Assembly: GCF_000003605.2 (NCBI RefSeq)
Contig: NW_003156737.1
Location: 498,770-537,558 of the forward strand
From: Saccoglossus kowalevskii
Taxonomy: Eukaryota > Hemichordata > Enteropneusta > Harrimaniidae
Length of the DNA: 38,789 bases
Direction: 5' to 3'
Positions 21,396 to 33,150 of this stretch are shown one piece after another; the first letter of the stretch is position 1, and each line of letters starts with the position of its first letter. The notes under the pieces were generated by a model. It did not search any database, had not been told where the DNA came from, and worked only from the letters and a program-made list of their open reading frames with translations. The translations under genes were made by a program, and so were the position numbers.

Positions 21396-24300
21396 AGACG
21401 ATAATAGGTTAGGGTATACTCCATTATTAATTTGTCATAGATTGGACACATACTACAACAAATGATATTCATCTACAAAATATTATCTTAGCGATTACTA
21501 TAGAGTATTTGGTTAGTTTCGATTCATAAATTTCTGTGCTTTTATTCTTAGATGACAGAATGCTTGTCTACAACAATACTTTGCTGTTTATGCGGGGGAA
21601 ATAGTTATCTTGGCACTGGGGAACAAATTAAAATTGATTTGCTGATATTAAATATCTAAGTTCTTTCAATGCTATTTAACGCGTTAGTGAATAGCTGAAC
21701 ATTGCACGTACATTATTGTACAAAGCATTTCCTAAACGTTATAAAAGTCGTAACATTTTCACGTCATACGCCAATAATATTAGTAAGTTTGAATTGCATT
21801 TTTTTTAGTTCTCCTCTGAATGCCTGGTTCGGTGCACTCAAACAATTTTAATATAACATGTCAAAATTTGTAATGTTACTTGCTGGTATGGTCACTTTTT
21901 GTAGAAAAATTATAGGGATACACTGTAAAACCCAGCGTAATTGTGTAATTGACAATTACAATGAAAACTATCGGCTATTTAAATTTATTTCATCGCCATC
22001 ATCTTGAGATTCGTCGCGAAATAGTAGATTATTTGTTTTTATTTTTGTTAAGATTTTGTCTCGAGTTGAGAATATTTGCTTTTGAAACTATATTTCAGTT
22101 TTTCCCTATGCTTCGGTAAATTGTTTAGCATTTTTATTCGTCTGCCTCTCCAATTTATTGAGTCAATCTTCAAGAGTGTTACCTTAGAATCTAGGAAAGC
22201 TTTTAGCTAGCCAGTATGTCCACGTTGTCATTACTGACGGCTACCTATTGTGATGAATCACCTAAATTGTGGTGGTATTGTGTCATACGTAAAAGCCCAT
22301 TTAGATTGAATTCAATTTATTATAATTAGTATCTCCTTATTATTAAAGCCTTTTTACTGTAGGCTTTCCAAGTAGAGTGTGATAAAAGTGCAATTGTATA
22401 ATTAAGTCATTACATAAATAATAATAGCTTGGAATGCGACGCGTCATGCCGTACCTTAGTTCGGCTTAGTATCGTTAAAGTAGAATTATTTCATCTCACT
22501 TACAGTTTAGGCGTGTTTATATTGTTCATCTCATTTAGTGTGACAGTTCAGTGGAATAGGGCAGTGTGTGTAACAACGTTCGATATTCCCACGGTGTGTA
22601 ATAACAATTCAATTATTATGATTTGTCAACGTGAGCAGATGGAACATTATTCCGATAATGGCATCATACTTATAAGTCTTATATTATATTATAAAATATA
22701 TGTTTGTGATTTTAATCTATATTTTGAGAATCGTATAATCCAAATATTGTCCGGTACACTTGTTGTATACAACATTTGTATATATGTGAGGTACCGTTTC
22801 TAATTCATCGCACCTTAAGTCTTGTGACCATTGCTCACAGATTATGTCTTTTTTCTAATCAGTAATCAAATTATCAATGTATTCCCGGAACCAGGAATAC
22901 TCGAATGGCTGAATAATAAACATACGTCTAAATTGCATGAGGAATAGCCAACGATGAGAGGTATTAATGAAGTGTTACCCGTTTGAACTAGATGCTCTAC
23001 AACGTCGCGATTACGCGCTCACAATCTACGATCACTGTGTTAGTTTATGCGTTTTAAATCTTCGAAAAGAATGTCTGAATTAAATAGGTAATTGGCTTAA
23101 AAACAAACACAGGTAAATCAAATACCCTCTATATAGACTTAATAACCCTACATTCATGTAGGCACGATACAAAGTCTGTTTAGCTGTCACTAAACTTGAC
23201 ATATTGATTAATGCTTGTGTATGTATGTAATTACGTAAAAGACATTGGTGAAATCCCTTTCTTGTTAGATACATGAATATATATATATCATTAAAATACT
23301 ATCTTCAGAAACATCACGTCAGTAACATATATAACGAGTATATAAAGTGTTTCATCACATCCAATAGTTCATACACCGTGGCCTTAAGAAAAGCTTCTGA
23401 TTTTTTTCGAATCAGTTAGTACGTTGCCCGGTTGTAACCCCGCGCATATCATCTGATGTTGCAAAAAACACACTCCCAGACATGCTTAGCTATCATTGGA
23501 CTTTACGACTGGCGGGTTTTCTCACAGTCACATGATCGGACAAATGCGACGGCAACTGAATGTTTTATTAAACTCTGTTTCTCTCATTTTAGCATCTGTA
23601 AAGTGCAATACGGCGTTTACCTGGGAACAATGTATATTGAATTTCATTAAAGGCATTTGCACTGATTCGACGTCGTGAATAACGACTTTTAAAGATAACT
23701 GTTGGGGCAAGCTTCTTTAACAATCTACGTGGAAATAAAATACAAATCAGAACATAGTTTTTCAGTCGTTTTGTATGATTCAGTCATAAAATACAAACGC
23801 ATCTAGAAAAGATTTAGACCAACACTACGTTTGAAATTAACTTTTTGAATGACAAGTTACGTACCTAAACCAAGTCCACATTTATTGGATGACAGTCCTC
23901 CAAACGTTTCATTGCATTCGTAACGTAGTAGTTGTAAATCTAGAAATACATGGTGCCTCTTGACAAGAATTGAATATAAGTATTTTGGTTTTATGTGTAG
24001 TGAGAAAATATCCCTAAGTTTAAGCGAGCATATTGAACATTCTACAAATGAATCGTAGGTGAAATACGAGAAACAAAAACGACGTGTCCCAATTTATACA
24101 TATTACTGTAATTACATACCATAAAAGGTGCACGTCAATACCTCCGGCTCAAATACATGATGAAAACCTTAATCATATGGTTAAACTTTAAAGACGGACA
24201 ATACGAACGGAATATTAAACCGAGGTACAATGTGTTTTAATCTACGCTTACGTCTGATTCTTGGGGCGATTATTTTATTGACAAATGCTTTTTTAGATCC

Positions 24301-27300
24301 ATGTTTTTCTCAAAATTTTAAAATATCATATCTGCCTACACTAATGGTAATATGCGAATACGTATACTGAACTTTTACTGACAGCGTGTGGACAAATAAA
24401 CCGTATATCTCAACGACAATGCAATCTTAAGAATATGTGACCGAATATATGACTGAGATTTCCACACCATTTAAATGTTGTAAAAATAATCCATAAAAAT
24501 AGTCCTTGTGGAAACAAAATCATTAAATGGAATTGGCTTTTTATTGACTTTCACTACTACTAGTTTTTGACAACTTGTCAAGGTATTTCAATCTATGAGT
24601 ATTTCTGTAATTTGGATATATTTTCTATTTGAAACTGAGTGATATCCAGACAAATAACATTCATATTTTGTATGGCAATCTACCTATATCATGTATACCA
24701 TGTTATAACATAGGCAAAAACGAGCTAATCGCATATGTGTTTTGATGCGAATCACTTTTTAGTCTCGTTATTGTTACGTGACTGGAATGTTAGTAGTCCT
24801 GAGTGACATGTGAGTTGAACTTTAGTTGTTGAGTGTTACATTTTTTTTATCCGTGTTCTCCTAATTGAACCTGTTTTGTACCAACATTTTAACAATATAT
24901 TGCTATATGTTCATAAAGAATATGGCGTATAATTCAGCTTTCGTCAAAGTTAGTAAGTAGCAGAAAATGGAAAAATCACCAGATGCCACAAGCGTTTGAA
25001 GGGATATTCAACAAGGCACATCATGTAGGCAATTTGTTTGTTTAATGAAAAAAATGGGCAAATGGATTTTTCGTGTAACATACTGATTTGTGCTCCGTTC
25101 TTCATTTGCCGAGACCATTTCCGATTACATGGGAGCAGCTGCAGTAATTTCGTAGCATTATCGATCATTATAATCATGACTATATTTGCGTCAATCGTCA
25201 TTTTATGCGTGTTGGAACAGTACCCGTAGGAAAAACACATGAGGGTATCGTTTTTTCTACAGGAAACTACTACGATTGAAAGTTGATTTTAAAAAATAAT
25301 GATAGAAAGGTATAATATCTGCTAATTCTTATTATCCATCTACGGCCGTGTACATGACTACATGCCTTATAGGCATCAATTAACATATGATTCGTAAGTA
25401 TAGTTATGCGAAATTACGATTTCGCTTTGATTTTGTTGTTCGTGTGATAAAAACTTTATCATCTGATATATACCTCCTTCATATAGCTGGTTGTGACGTC
25501 ATGGGCTTCGGTTAATGGATAATATAAGCCCATGTAATAAGCAACTAGTATCAACTAGCTCTTGAACTACTAATATCAGGTGATAACCTCATATTGTCAT
25601 TAATGGATGGTCTTTGATGTGATGCTATAATTGTTATGCGCCCATTATCTCTTCATTATGATGTATTGTATACAGATTCACATTGTATTTTAAGAGCAAG
25701 GTCCAATAGAAAAGAGCCCCTCAAGTTGTGTTTTTCTGCATGACTGCATGAACCGAATACCTATATCGTGCCAGAGTGAAAAAATATTAGTGTAATAGCA
25801 ATAACTTGATGTTTAAACATTTGCAAGTATTCATGTATCATGCAAGTGATAACCAAAATTGCATCACCCTTCACAAGTCTTCGCCTTTAATATCTCGTTA
25901 GAGATTTCGTTTTTTAATTTTTAAAGCTTGGCTAGGTTCACAAGTGATATAGTTGCAAGTAGTATCATGTGACAGCATTATGTATATATGGGCTGTTTAA
26001 TCATTTAAATTTAATCTTCACATAGCTAATACTCTCTAATACAAAAATTATCAGCAAGGTAGACGTACTTTAAAAGGTTAAACGTGAAATAAAACTGTAA
26101 ATCCGAAAATAATCTCTGAATCGATCGGCCTTGATTTCAGTGAACCGTGTTTTAATCCAACCATGACTGATAATATACAATATTATTGGTTTTTCTTAAT
26201 CTCCTTTTAAGCTGACGCACTTGCATACGTGATCGAATCTTTGGTTTAATGACATAACCACAATCTCTACATTGTATCAAGTCTCAACCAAGATAGTTCT
26301 AACAACACATCTGTGATGAATTAAACGCACATGAGTTAAAAATAGGTTTTATTTCAACCGTATTCAGCTTTTTATAGAGAAATGTAGATACATACGTATA
26401 ATATATACCCAGATATCACAGTGTCGTATGGCGATGCTGCATGTAAAAAAATATTTTCTGAAATACGATTGTTTAAACTAACTTTTTTTGCAGTAGCATT
26501 TACGTTCGGTTAATAAATATACACAGTAAACTGATATCACTACATGTAGTTTTCTTCAAGGTTTAATCCTAATTCTACAAGCCATGTGTACTTTTAGATT
26601 ATCCGCGACCAGAGAGACTTCCACACGTGCCGAAAATTTGTTAATCCTTATTAAGATGGTACAAATGTTATCATTGAGAGCGTAACTGGACCCCTCGTTT
26701 CAAGCCGAAGTCACACTCTCAGTTGCGTATTTTGAATAATAAATAATATAGTCTTTGGAATCAACGTAAACGTTTTGCATAATGATCTGTTCGGAGTTCA
26801 GAGGACTTATATTCTGAAAAGAATCTCACGGAAGAATTCGAGCTAATGATATAAAATGGAATGTATATACACGTTCAACAAGTCATTGCGTTAAATTAAT
26901 ATTGAAAAATACCAAATAACAAATACTAGCAAATCGCAAAATATAGCATGCTCCCGAGTTATTTTGTTATAAAAAGTTTTTTGCAAGTTAAAACTACAAT
27001 ATGTAATCAAAAAGACGTGTCTATATATTCTGTAGATGATGGACAGTCACTCAAAACTCTTTATTTCCAAAATCAAGCAAAGCGCTGTGTTTCACGATAA
27101 TAATCGGTTGGACGTTGTGGATACATCTAGGATTTTCAATGTTATCAATGTTTGTTTATATGCAATCTCATATTATTTTTGTAAATTATTCTTTCCAACA
27201 ACAACAACCCACCCGAGTCGAGCCGAGCATATTGACGAACATAATTCGGCACGTACCGAGGATGCTCCGGCTCCAAATTGCTGACGCATTTTCTGCTCCT

Positions 27301-29446
27301 GCTAGAGCATTCAGATGAGGATTTGGCACGTTGCTAGTGGGCGTACATTCGGAACGCAGTATTCGATTATGTAGTCACACTACATGTCTACATAGAAAGG
27401 CACAGATTCTAGAATCTGGTTCTCATATTCACTAAACTACAGCATATTATTAAAATTAAGCTGTAGCTTCATAAATGCGTTAGATATCAACGCATTTTCA
27501 AGTAAAAATTATTATGACACACGATTATAAAACCTCACTACTTGTTGACTGTGTTGTCGATATATCCAGCATGGTTTACTCAATTTATGCCCAGGCATAA
27601 CAACTTCTTCCGCTTGCCTTAACAAAAAACATCAATACAGCGGCAAGAGAGTGCTATCTAGAGCTTCAGGTAAAACGTACATACTATTGTTTACTTTCAT
27701 CATATTTCTCTTGCAGCATGCATATATCATAAGATACTGTCTCGGCATATCCCACTGAGACAAACACGTATCTGTAATCCCTACAAGATTAGGTTGCTTA
27801 TGCTACCTATATGTCGACCCAAAAGTACATTCGCTTTTGTTCACAATTCTCTGAGTGTCGGAAAATATGTATATAGACAGCGGCTGGAGTCAATATTTGT
27901 AATAATATAATAAATAAAATCATTTTGTAAAAGACTGCTCTGCAAATTCTCTCCTTCCTCGGTTTCCAATTACATTCATTGGTAACTAGGCCGAAAGGTC
28001 GTTTCACTCCGTTCAGGTGTTATCGTTAGTATAAGTAGTTCTTTTACACACTTCTTTTACATAATCATTTCCACAATCCTTTCCAAAATCATTGTAGACA
28101 TAATTTGCATGAACTAACTACGGGCAATCCTCTGACATCTCAAGAGCCGTAATGATCACAAATGATGCGTGTTCACAAAAAACAGTCTCATGTTCGGAAG
28201 GTCCGGTGTTCAGAAGTTTGTATATATTTCGAGTACTTAGTTTTGTAATTGTATGTGTGTTAACATCGACATTGATTAGTGGAGAAACATAACATGTATA
28301 CAAAATATATATACATTGGGTGTCTAATCTGCAGACGTATTGAGTGTCGCACCTAGAAGCTAGCTAGGCGGACACCTGGCGCGAAAATGTAATTCAAGTT
28401 TGTGGCGAGAAATTTGCCAGTACTATTAAAACATTTCATTAACATTACAGATTGAAAATTCAGTTTCATTATTTTATTACTTGCGAATGGTTTTACTATA
28501 TTATATATCCAGGGACATTTTTTATTGATTTATATTCACATAAATTACGTGTGAGAGCATTTTTACTATGTATGGCGCGAGCACTCAATGAGTTGTCATC
28601 TCCTAGGACACGAGTGTAGCGTGGCGTCTCGTGTCAACTTCTATAGCACGCTCGACAATGTAAACCCTATGAAGAATACATCACACACATTATCTATCAA
28701 GCTCCAATATACAACACTGGTAGGGTGACATATTAAAATAACGATGTTCAATTAATAAACCTTTTTACGAAACTAGTGCAAATTCATGTATTTGCCAGGA
28801 AACAAAGAAGTTCTTATTTCATTTGATCAGTAAACACAAAAGAACTTACGTAACCCTTTTAAACAGGAAATTTCCATCTGGCTTACAATAGTACGACGTT
28901 CACTTGAGGACTGAAATTAGTCATACAAAAAAGTGGAGTATATATAGGGTATATATTGTTTCTTGATTATACTTCACGATAATCAACCGATACATTGAAT
29001 AAGAATGAGTAAAACAGTCACCCCATTGATATGTACATCACCCATTGTCAACTTGAACGTGATAGTTTTTCCCACATGTTATTCGTAAGGTTATAAGCTC
29101 GACGCTGATTGTTCAGTTTTTAGTTTTTAATTCTAGATTTCATTAAAAAAAGTGGGCACAGAAAGCTTCTTTATTAGTCAGTGCTGTTTTTTTTTGTAAA
29201 GAACATGAAATACGTAGTTCATATCTGTATTAGACAATGCAGAATTTATTATATTGGCAAAGGCACATGATTTTAAATAGCATAGCGCCATCATTATTCA
29301 AGGGCAATGATAAGAGTGAGCTCTCTGGCTGGCAGAACTGTTAGTAGAAATAGTTTCCTAGAAAATAACGACTTATTCCCACACTTGGAAAACAATCTTG
29401 CTATCATATTCTCCCCTTAAAAGAAATAATATTATGATCCGGTGCA
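21396..29446. other. Long non-coding region, no gene supported
   Basis: Many short ORFs on both strands, none with a recognisable domain. The longest open frame, 22429-22803, starts at TTG. Small structures: TGTAATTG-A-CAATTACA (21944-21960) just after a TACACTGTAAAA string, and CATGGGCTT/AAGCCCATG (25500-25534) touching a perfect TGACGTCA (25494-25501). Confidence 0.45.
25494..25501. promoter_or_regulatory. Consensus CRE octamer (TGACGTCA)
   Basis: The full palindromic cAMP-response element consensus bound by CREB/ATF proteins. It overlaps the left arm of a 9-bp inverted repeat at 25500-25534. With no transcript nearby, a regulatory role is unproven. Confidence 0.25.
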
Positions 29447-32239
29447 TCATATTGTTATGAAATAAGCATGTCCTACGTGCGTGACTACAACCGACGTGAT
29501 GAAGTCAAAACCGTCACCTGCTGTATCTCCACGGTTCAACAGAGGCGTAGGAGTCTGTGCCCCCCTTAGATATGCCACAAAATCATTACCCGTTTGCGGT
29601 TTATTGCTAGCTGACGCGTCCTTTATGACTTCAATTAACAAGCACCACGGAATTTATAAGACGTGTCGCAGAAATTAGTTTATTCTGTGTCATCTGTTGA
29701 GTATCACAAATATGTTGCATATTAAAGTATTATTAAATAATGTTAGTGTATTGTATTTATTATGGTCATTAGCCTATTTTGATTACATTTCACCCCTCCC
29801 CCTCCAGTGTTCCATGCTGTTTTGGTGACTTGGCGTGGCATTTGTAAAAACGCGAACACGAATATAGTCACAGTGTCACCCGTTTGTAAAAAAATAGGTA
29901 ATTTATTTGGAAGGAAACAGCTAGACAAGTGTCTGTTGCAGTGGTATCACAATACAACATTGCGTTATTACCTTGAGACTTTATTATTACTGATATATTA
30001 CTTCTGTGAACTTCTTGAAGCTGAGTTCCCACATATAACACATCTCCGAAATACAATTGTATCTATAAACCTCTGCGACTAAAAACTGATATAGAGTAAC
30101 GAGTATAAAATTAATGATTTAGTTAAATTGTTCTGGGTTAATGTATCTAATTATCATTACTGAACTAATTATGTAATCTGTGAGAAGTAGACAACTGCTA
30201 TTTCTTGGTATTTCGCATCAATAACTTTCTAATTATAATTGTTCTCCCAAATAACTATACCAAGGTCCAACTCGTTGAGTAGTGCATTTGACTGTGTGCA
30301 AACCGTAATTGTTGACGATTGATTTATTGATTTATTTATTGATTGATTGATTGATTGACTGACTGACTGACTGACTGATTTACTGACACGTAGTGATAAT
30401 TTCAATATAGGGAAAATATGCAAAGTTGTTTTTCTGGGTATCCAGATTTTTATGGACACTATTCAAAATGGGACCCTTTCTGTGAATGACTACATCATGT
30501 TACGGAGTAATAGCATTGCACTATTGCGTTCTGATTGATTGATTGATTAGTAGGATTTGATAGCGTTGATTGATATATTTACTCTACTATATTAACAGAA
30601 ACTAAATTTGATCTTTATTGTTTAAACAGTTGGTACCAACAAATTCTTCAAATATTAACTTTTTATACCACGTATTGGCAATTTTTTAATCTACCTTAAA
30701 ACGTATTTCCGTTAATCATTTACGTGAATCTTTTAGATAATTGAACCTGCGGTTCGCGGACTTTAACTGCGAGAAGATTTGCAAATCATATACACACTAC
30801 ACTACATGTCAACGAACATATTTACTATTACACAAGTCACTGACGTGTGTATGTACTCTCACTGTACCCGAAGTACGTTCCTGATATGATTGAATATCAG
30901 TTAAAGAACAAATTACTAATTTATTACACTCGGGATATATAATAGTTAGATCACACCCAACGGTACGATTATAGAAACACTGTAGACACCTAGCTGTAGA
31001 TATATAATGAATTACTTGTTGTTACAAAACAAACTAATGAGTATATCAATATGCCCGTTGGTAGTCATAAATGTCGAACCCAATACATCTTCCCTATAAA
31101 TCGCGGCCTTAGTGACGAAACTCTGTATATGACGTAAATGGATGGAACTAGAACCTTTCAAAAGGTTGATATCATGTTATTCAGTAGTCGGTCATCAATG
31201 AGGATATATGTTTGAGCGATTGTACTATACTTCAGATCACAAACGACTACATATATTTATTTCAATTATTTAAAAATGTTGTACTGATTTGCGAATCGTT
31301 GAGTTATTTTAATTTATCTGAAAATTATCATATCAAAAAGCTATAATAATTGACATAATTTTATCTTTTATCTATTTAAATATGCAAGTACATGTTTTTT
31401 AATAGTGTAAAGCCATATGAAGAATTCGAAATTATGGAGAATTTCAAGGTTGACAACACATTTTCGTTTTAACAAAACAAGAATTATATAATGGTACACG
31501 AGTAGAATACATGTCATTAGTTTGCCATCCATGGCATGAATTGCTCAGGTACTGATGAACAAAATTACAAAATAAATAACATATGTACATGTATTATCAA
31601 AGTGCAATTGAGAATACGACTATTGTTAGAAGTAGCATTATGAAAGATGACGGTACATATTTTAATGCGGTCTTATATGTCTGTGTGTCACCACTGAATA
31701 AGAGAGTTTCATCTCGTTGATGTAGCATAATTTTACATAATAATAGTATGTACAGATAAACTAAACTAATGTGAGGTTAGATTGTGAATGACTATTCTTT
31801 AGTAAGTCTGTTACGATCGTGCTGATTCTATACGAATGCTAATACCGATATTCCAGGCAAAGGAAACAATGAAAGAATGAAAGTGTCTGAGTGAATGTAA
31901 CGACTGACATTTAAACACTCGACACGCATTCTCGTGTTCATATATTGATTGTAAACCAGAGACTTACAATCATATTCAGACTTTCAAAAGAAGGCATGTA
32001 AATCCACATTAATCTATTCAACTAACCACACTCTATAACTAACAGACAGCTAAAGTACAAGATGACTTTCGTCTGCTATTTAAAAGACTGGACAAATTGT
32101 TATTACTCAATTATTTTGGGCAGTGATTTCATGTCTGTTGTTGATAGTTGTGTCGACTATACTCTATATAGAAGTCCGTCAGCCAAATGGGTTGTCTAAG
32201 ATGAACCTATTTATAGTTTATACAAAATATTTTGATGGA
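29447..32239. other. Non-coding region with tetranucleotide repeats
   Basis: No gene supported, apart from the weak exon-like open frame on the minus strand at 29447-29641 discussed as a finding. Two microsatellites are listed separately. Confidence 0.4.
30317..30387. repeat. GATT/GACT tetranucleotide microsatellite
   Basis: Imperfect GATT units (with ATTT variants) pass directly into five GACT units and back to GATT. A separate perfect (GATT)4 lies at 30533-30548. The minus-strand translation as repeated Ser/Gln/Asn is an artefact of the repeat. Confidence 0.9.
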
Positions 32240-32640
32240 TTTCGGACCCTGGAACCACACATTTGATGAATCTGCATGATGACCTTTGAGCATTTTTTCT
32301 AATCCACATAAATTAAAAATGGCCGCTATAATACATTAAACGGCGTATCTTAACCTCTGACATTTGTTTAATGAATTCAAAAGCAACATATACTTGTTTA
32401 ACGATATTTAATGTATACAGATAGAATTTTTGTAATCATTTTAATATTCTATATTTGCATAAATGTACTTTATATGCATATATTCCAGATGACCGCCATG
32501 TTACACTATTGATTTGTCTACTCGACATTTGTTTAGTTTGAAAGTTAGAATAGTATTTTTTCAGATCCTGGAAAGTTATGGTATGTTCAATTCCTGCATG
32601 TTTTTGTATTTGAATAAACCAAAAACAGCGGCAATAATTG
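32240..32640. repeat. Degenerate tandem repeat, ~165-bp period
   Basis: Anchors recur at related spacings: CCTGGAA at 32248 and 32567 (319 apart), GACATTTGTTTA at 32359 and 32524 (165 apart), and ATGGCCGC/ATGACCGC at 32319 and 32489 (170 apart). This is consistent with two to three worn units. No ORF. Confidence 0.45.
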
Positions 32641-32783
32641 CATATTTAGAACCTTACTATAACTCTCTTCTGAATATAGTGAACTGAGCAATGTTTTCTG
32701 TAAGTGTATTGTTCTGGACACATATATACCAATTTATATTTTAATTTATTAAAATTTTAAATTTATAATTTAACCAGAGTATT

Positions 32784-33150
32784 CATGTACCAAGATTAAT
32801 TGAAATAAGATGATATGTACTTAACATGTAAGGGAAAAGGTGAAAACTGAACTAGAACTTGATATCAATATCAATAGAAATTTAAGAATTATTATGCAAA
32901 TTAGGTATTTATTATGATCAGCAAATTTCACCCTAATCAGATATGTGCTTAGTCTTATAGCATATATGTACCAAGTTTCATTGAAATGTAATGATTAGTA
33001 CTTCAGTTGAAAAAAAAACGAAAATTGGCTAATTGTGCAAATTGGCTAATTAATATCCATGGGTGTTTACTCAAAACTGATCAGTTTTCAGTAAACACAT
33101 TGTCCCAGAGCTTTGTAACAAGTTTCATTAAAATCCTTTCTTTAGATATT
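32784..33150 (+). repeat. Dispersed repeat with ~148-bp internal period, plus-strand copy
   Basis: Same order of strings as the minus-strand copy at 9170-9420: GCAAATTAGGTA, ATGTACCAAGTTTCATTGAA, GCAAATTGGCTAATTAAT, TGTCCCAGAGC, TTTGTAACAAGTTTCATTAA. The GTACCAAG-type anchors lie at about 32787, 32968 and 33115, and the GCAAATT anchors at 32896 and 33037 (141 apart). Within it is a 36-base near-perfect palindrome at 33063-33098. Confidence 0.6.
33063..33098. repeat. 36-base near-perfect palindrome
   Basis: Outer arms GTGTTTACT and AGTAAACAC, inner core AAAACTGATCAGTTTT, with a single C opposite C mismatch in each half. It lies inside the dispersed repeat copy. Confidence 0.6.

Noticed and set aside
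22429-22803. 124-codon open frame
   Set aside because: Starts at TTG, with no domain, no splice context and random AT-rich composition.
27036-27318. Two overlapping open frames with a locally GC-richer end
   Set aside because: No family match recalled and no splice signals; could be an old transposon fragment, but I cannot support it.
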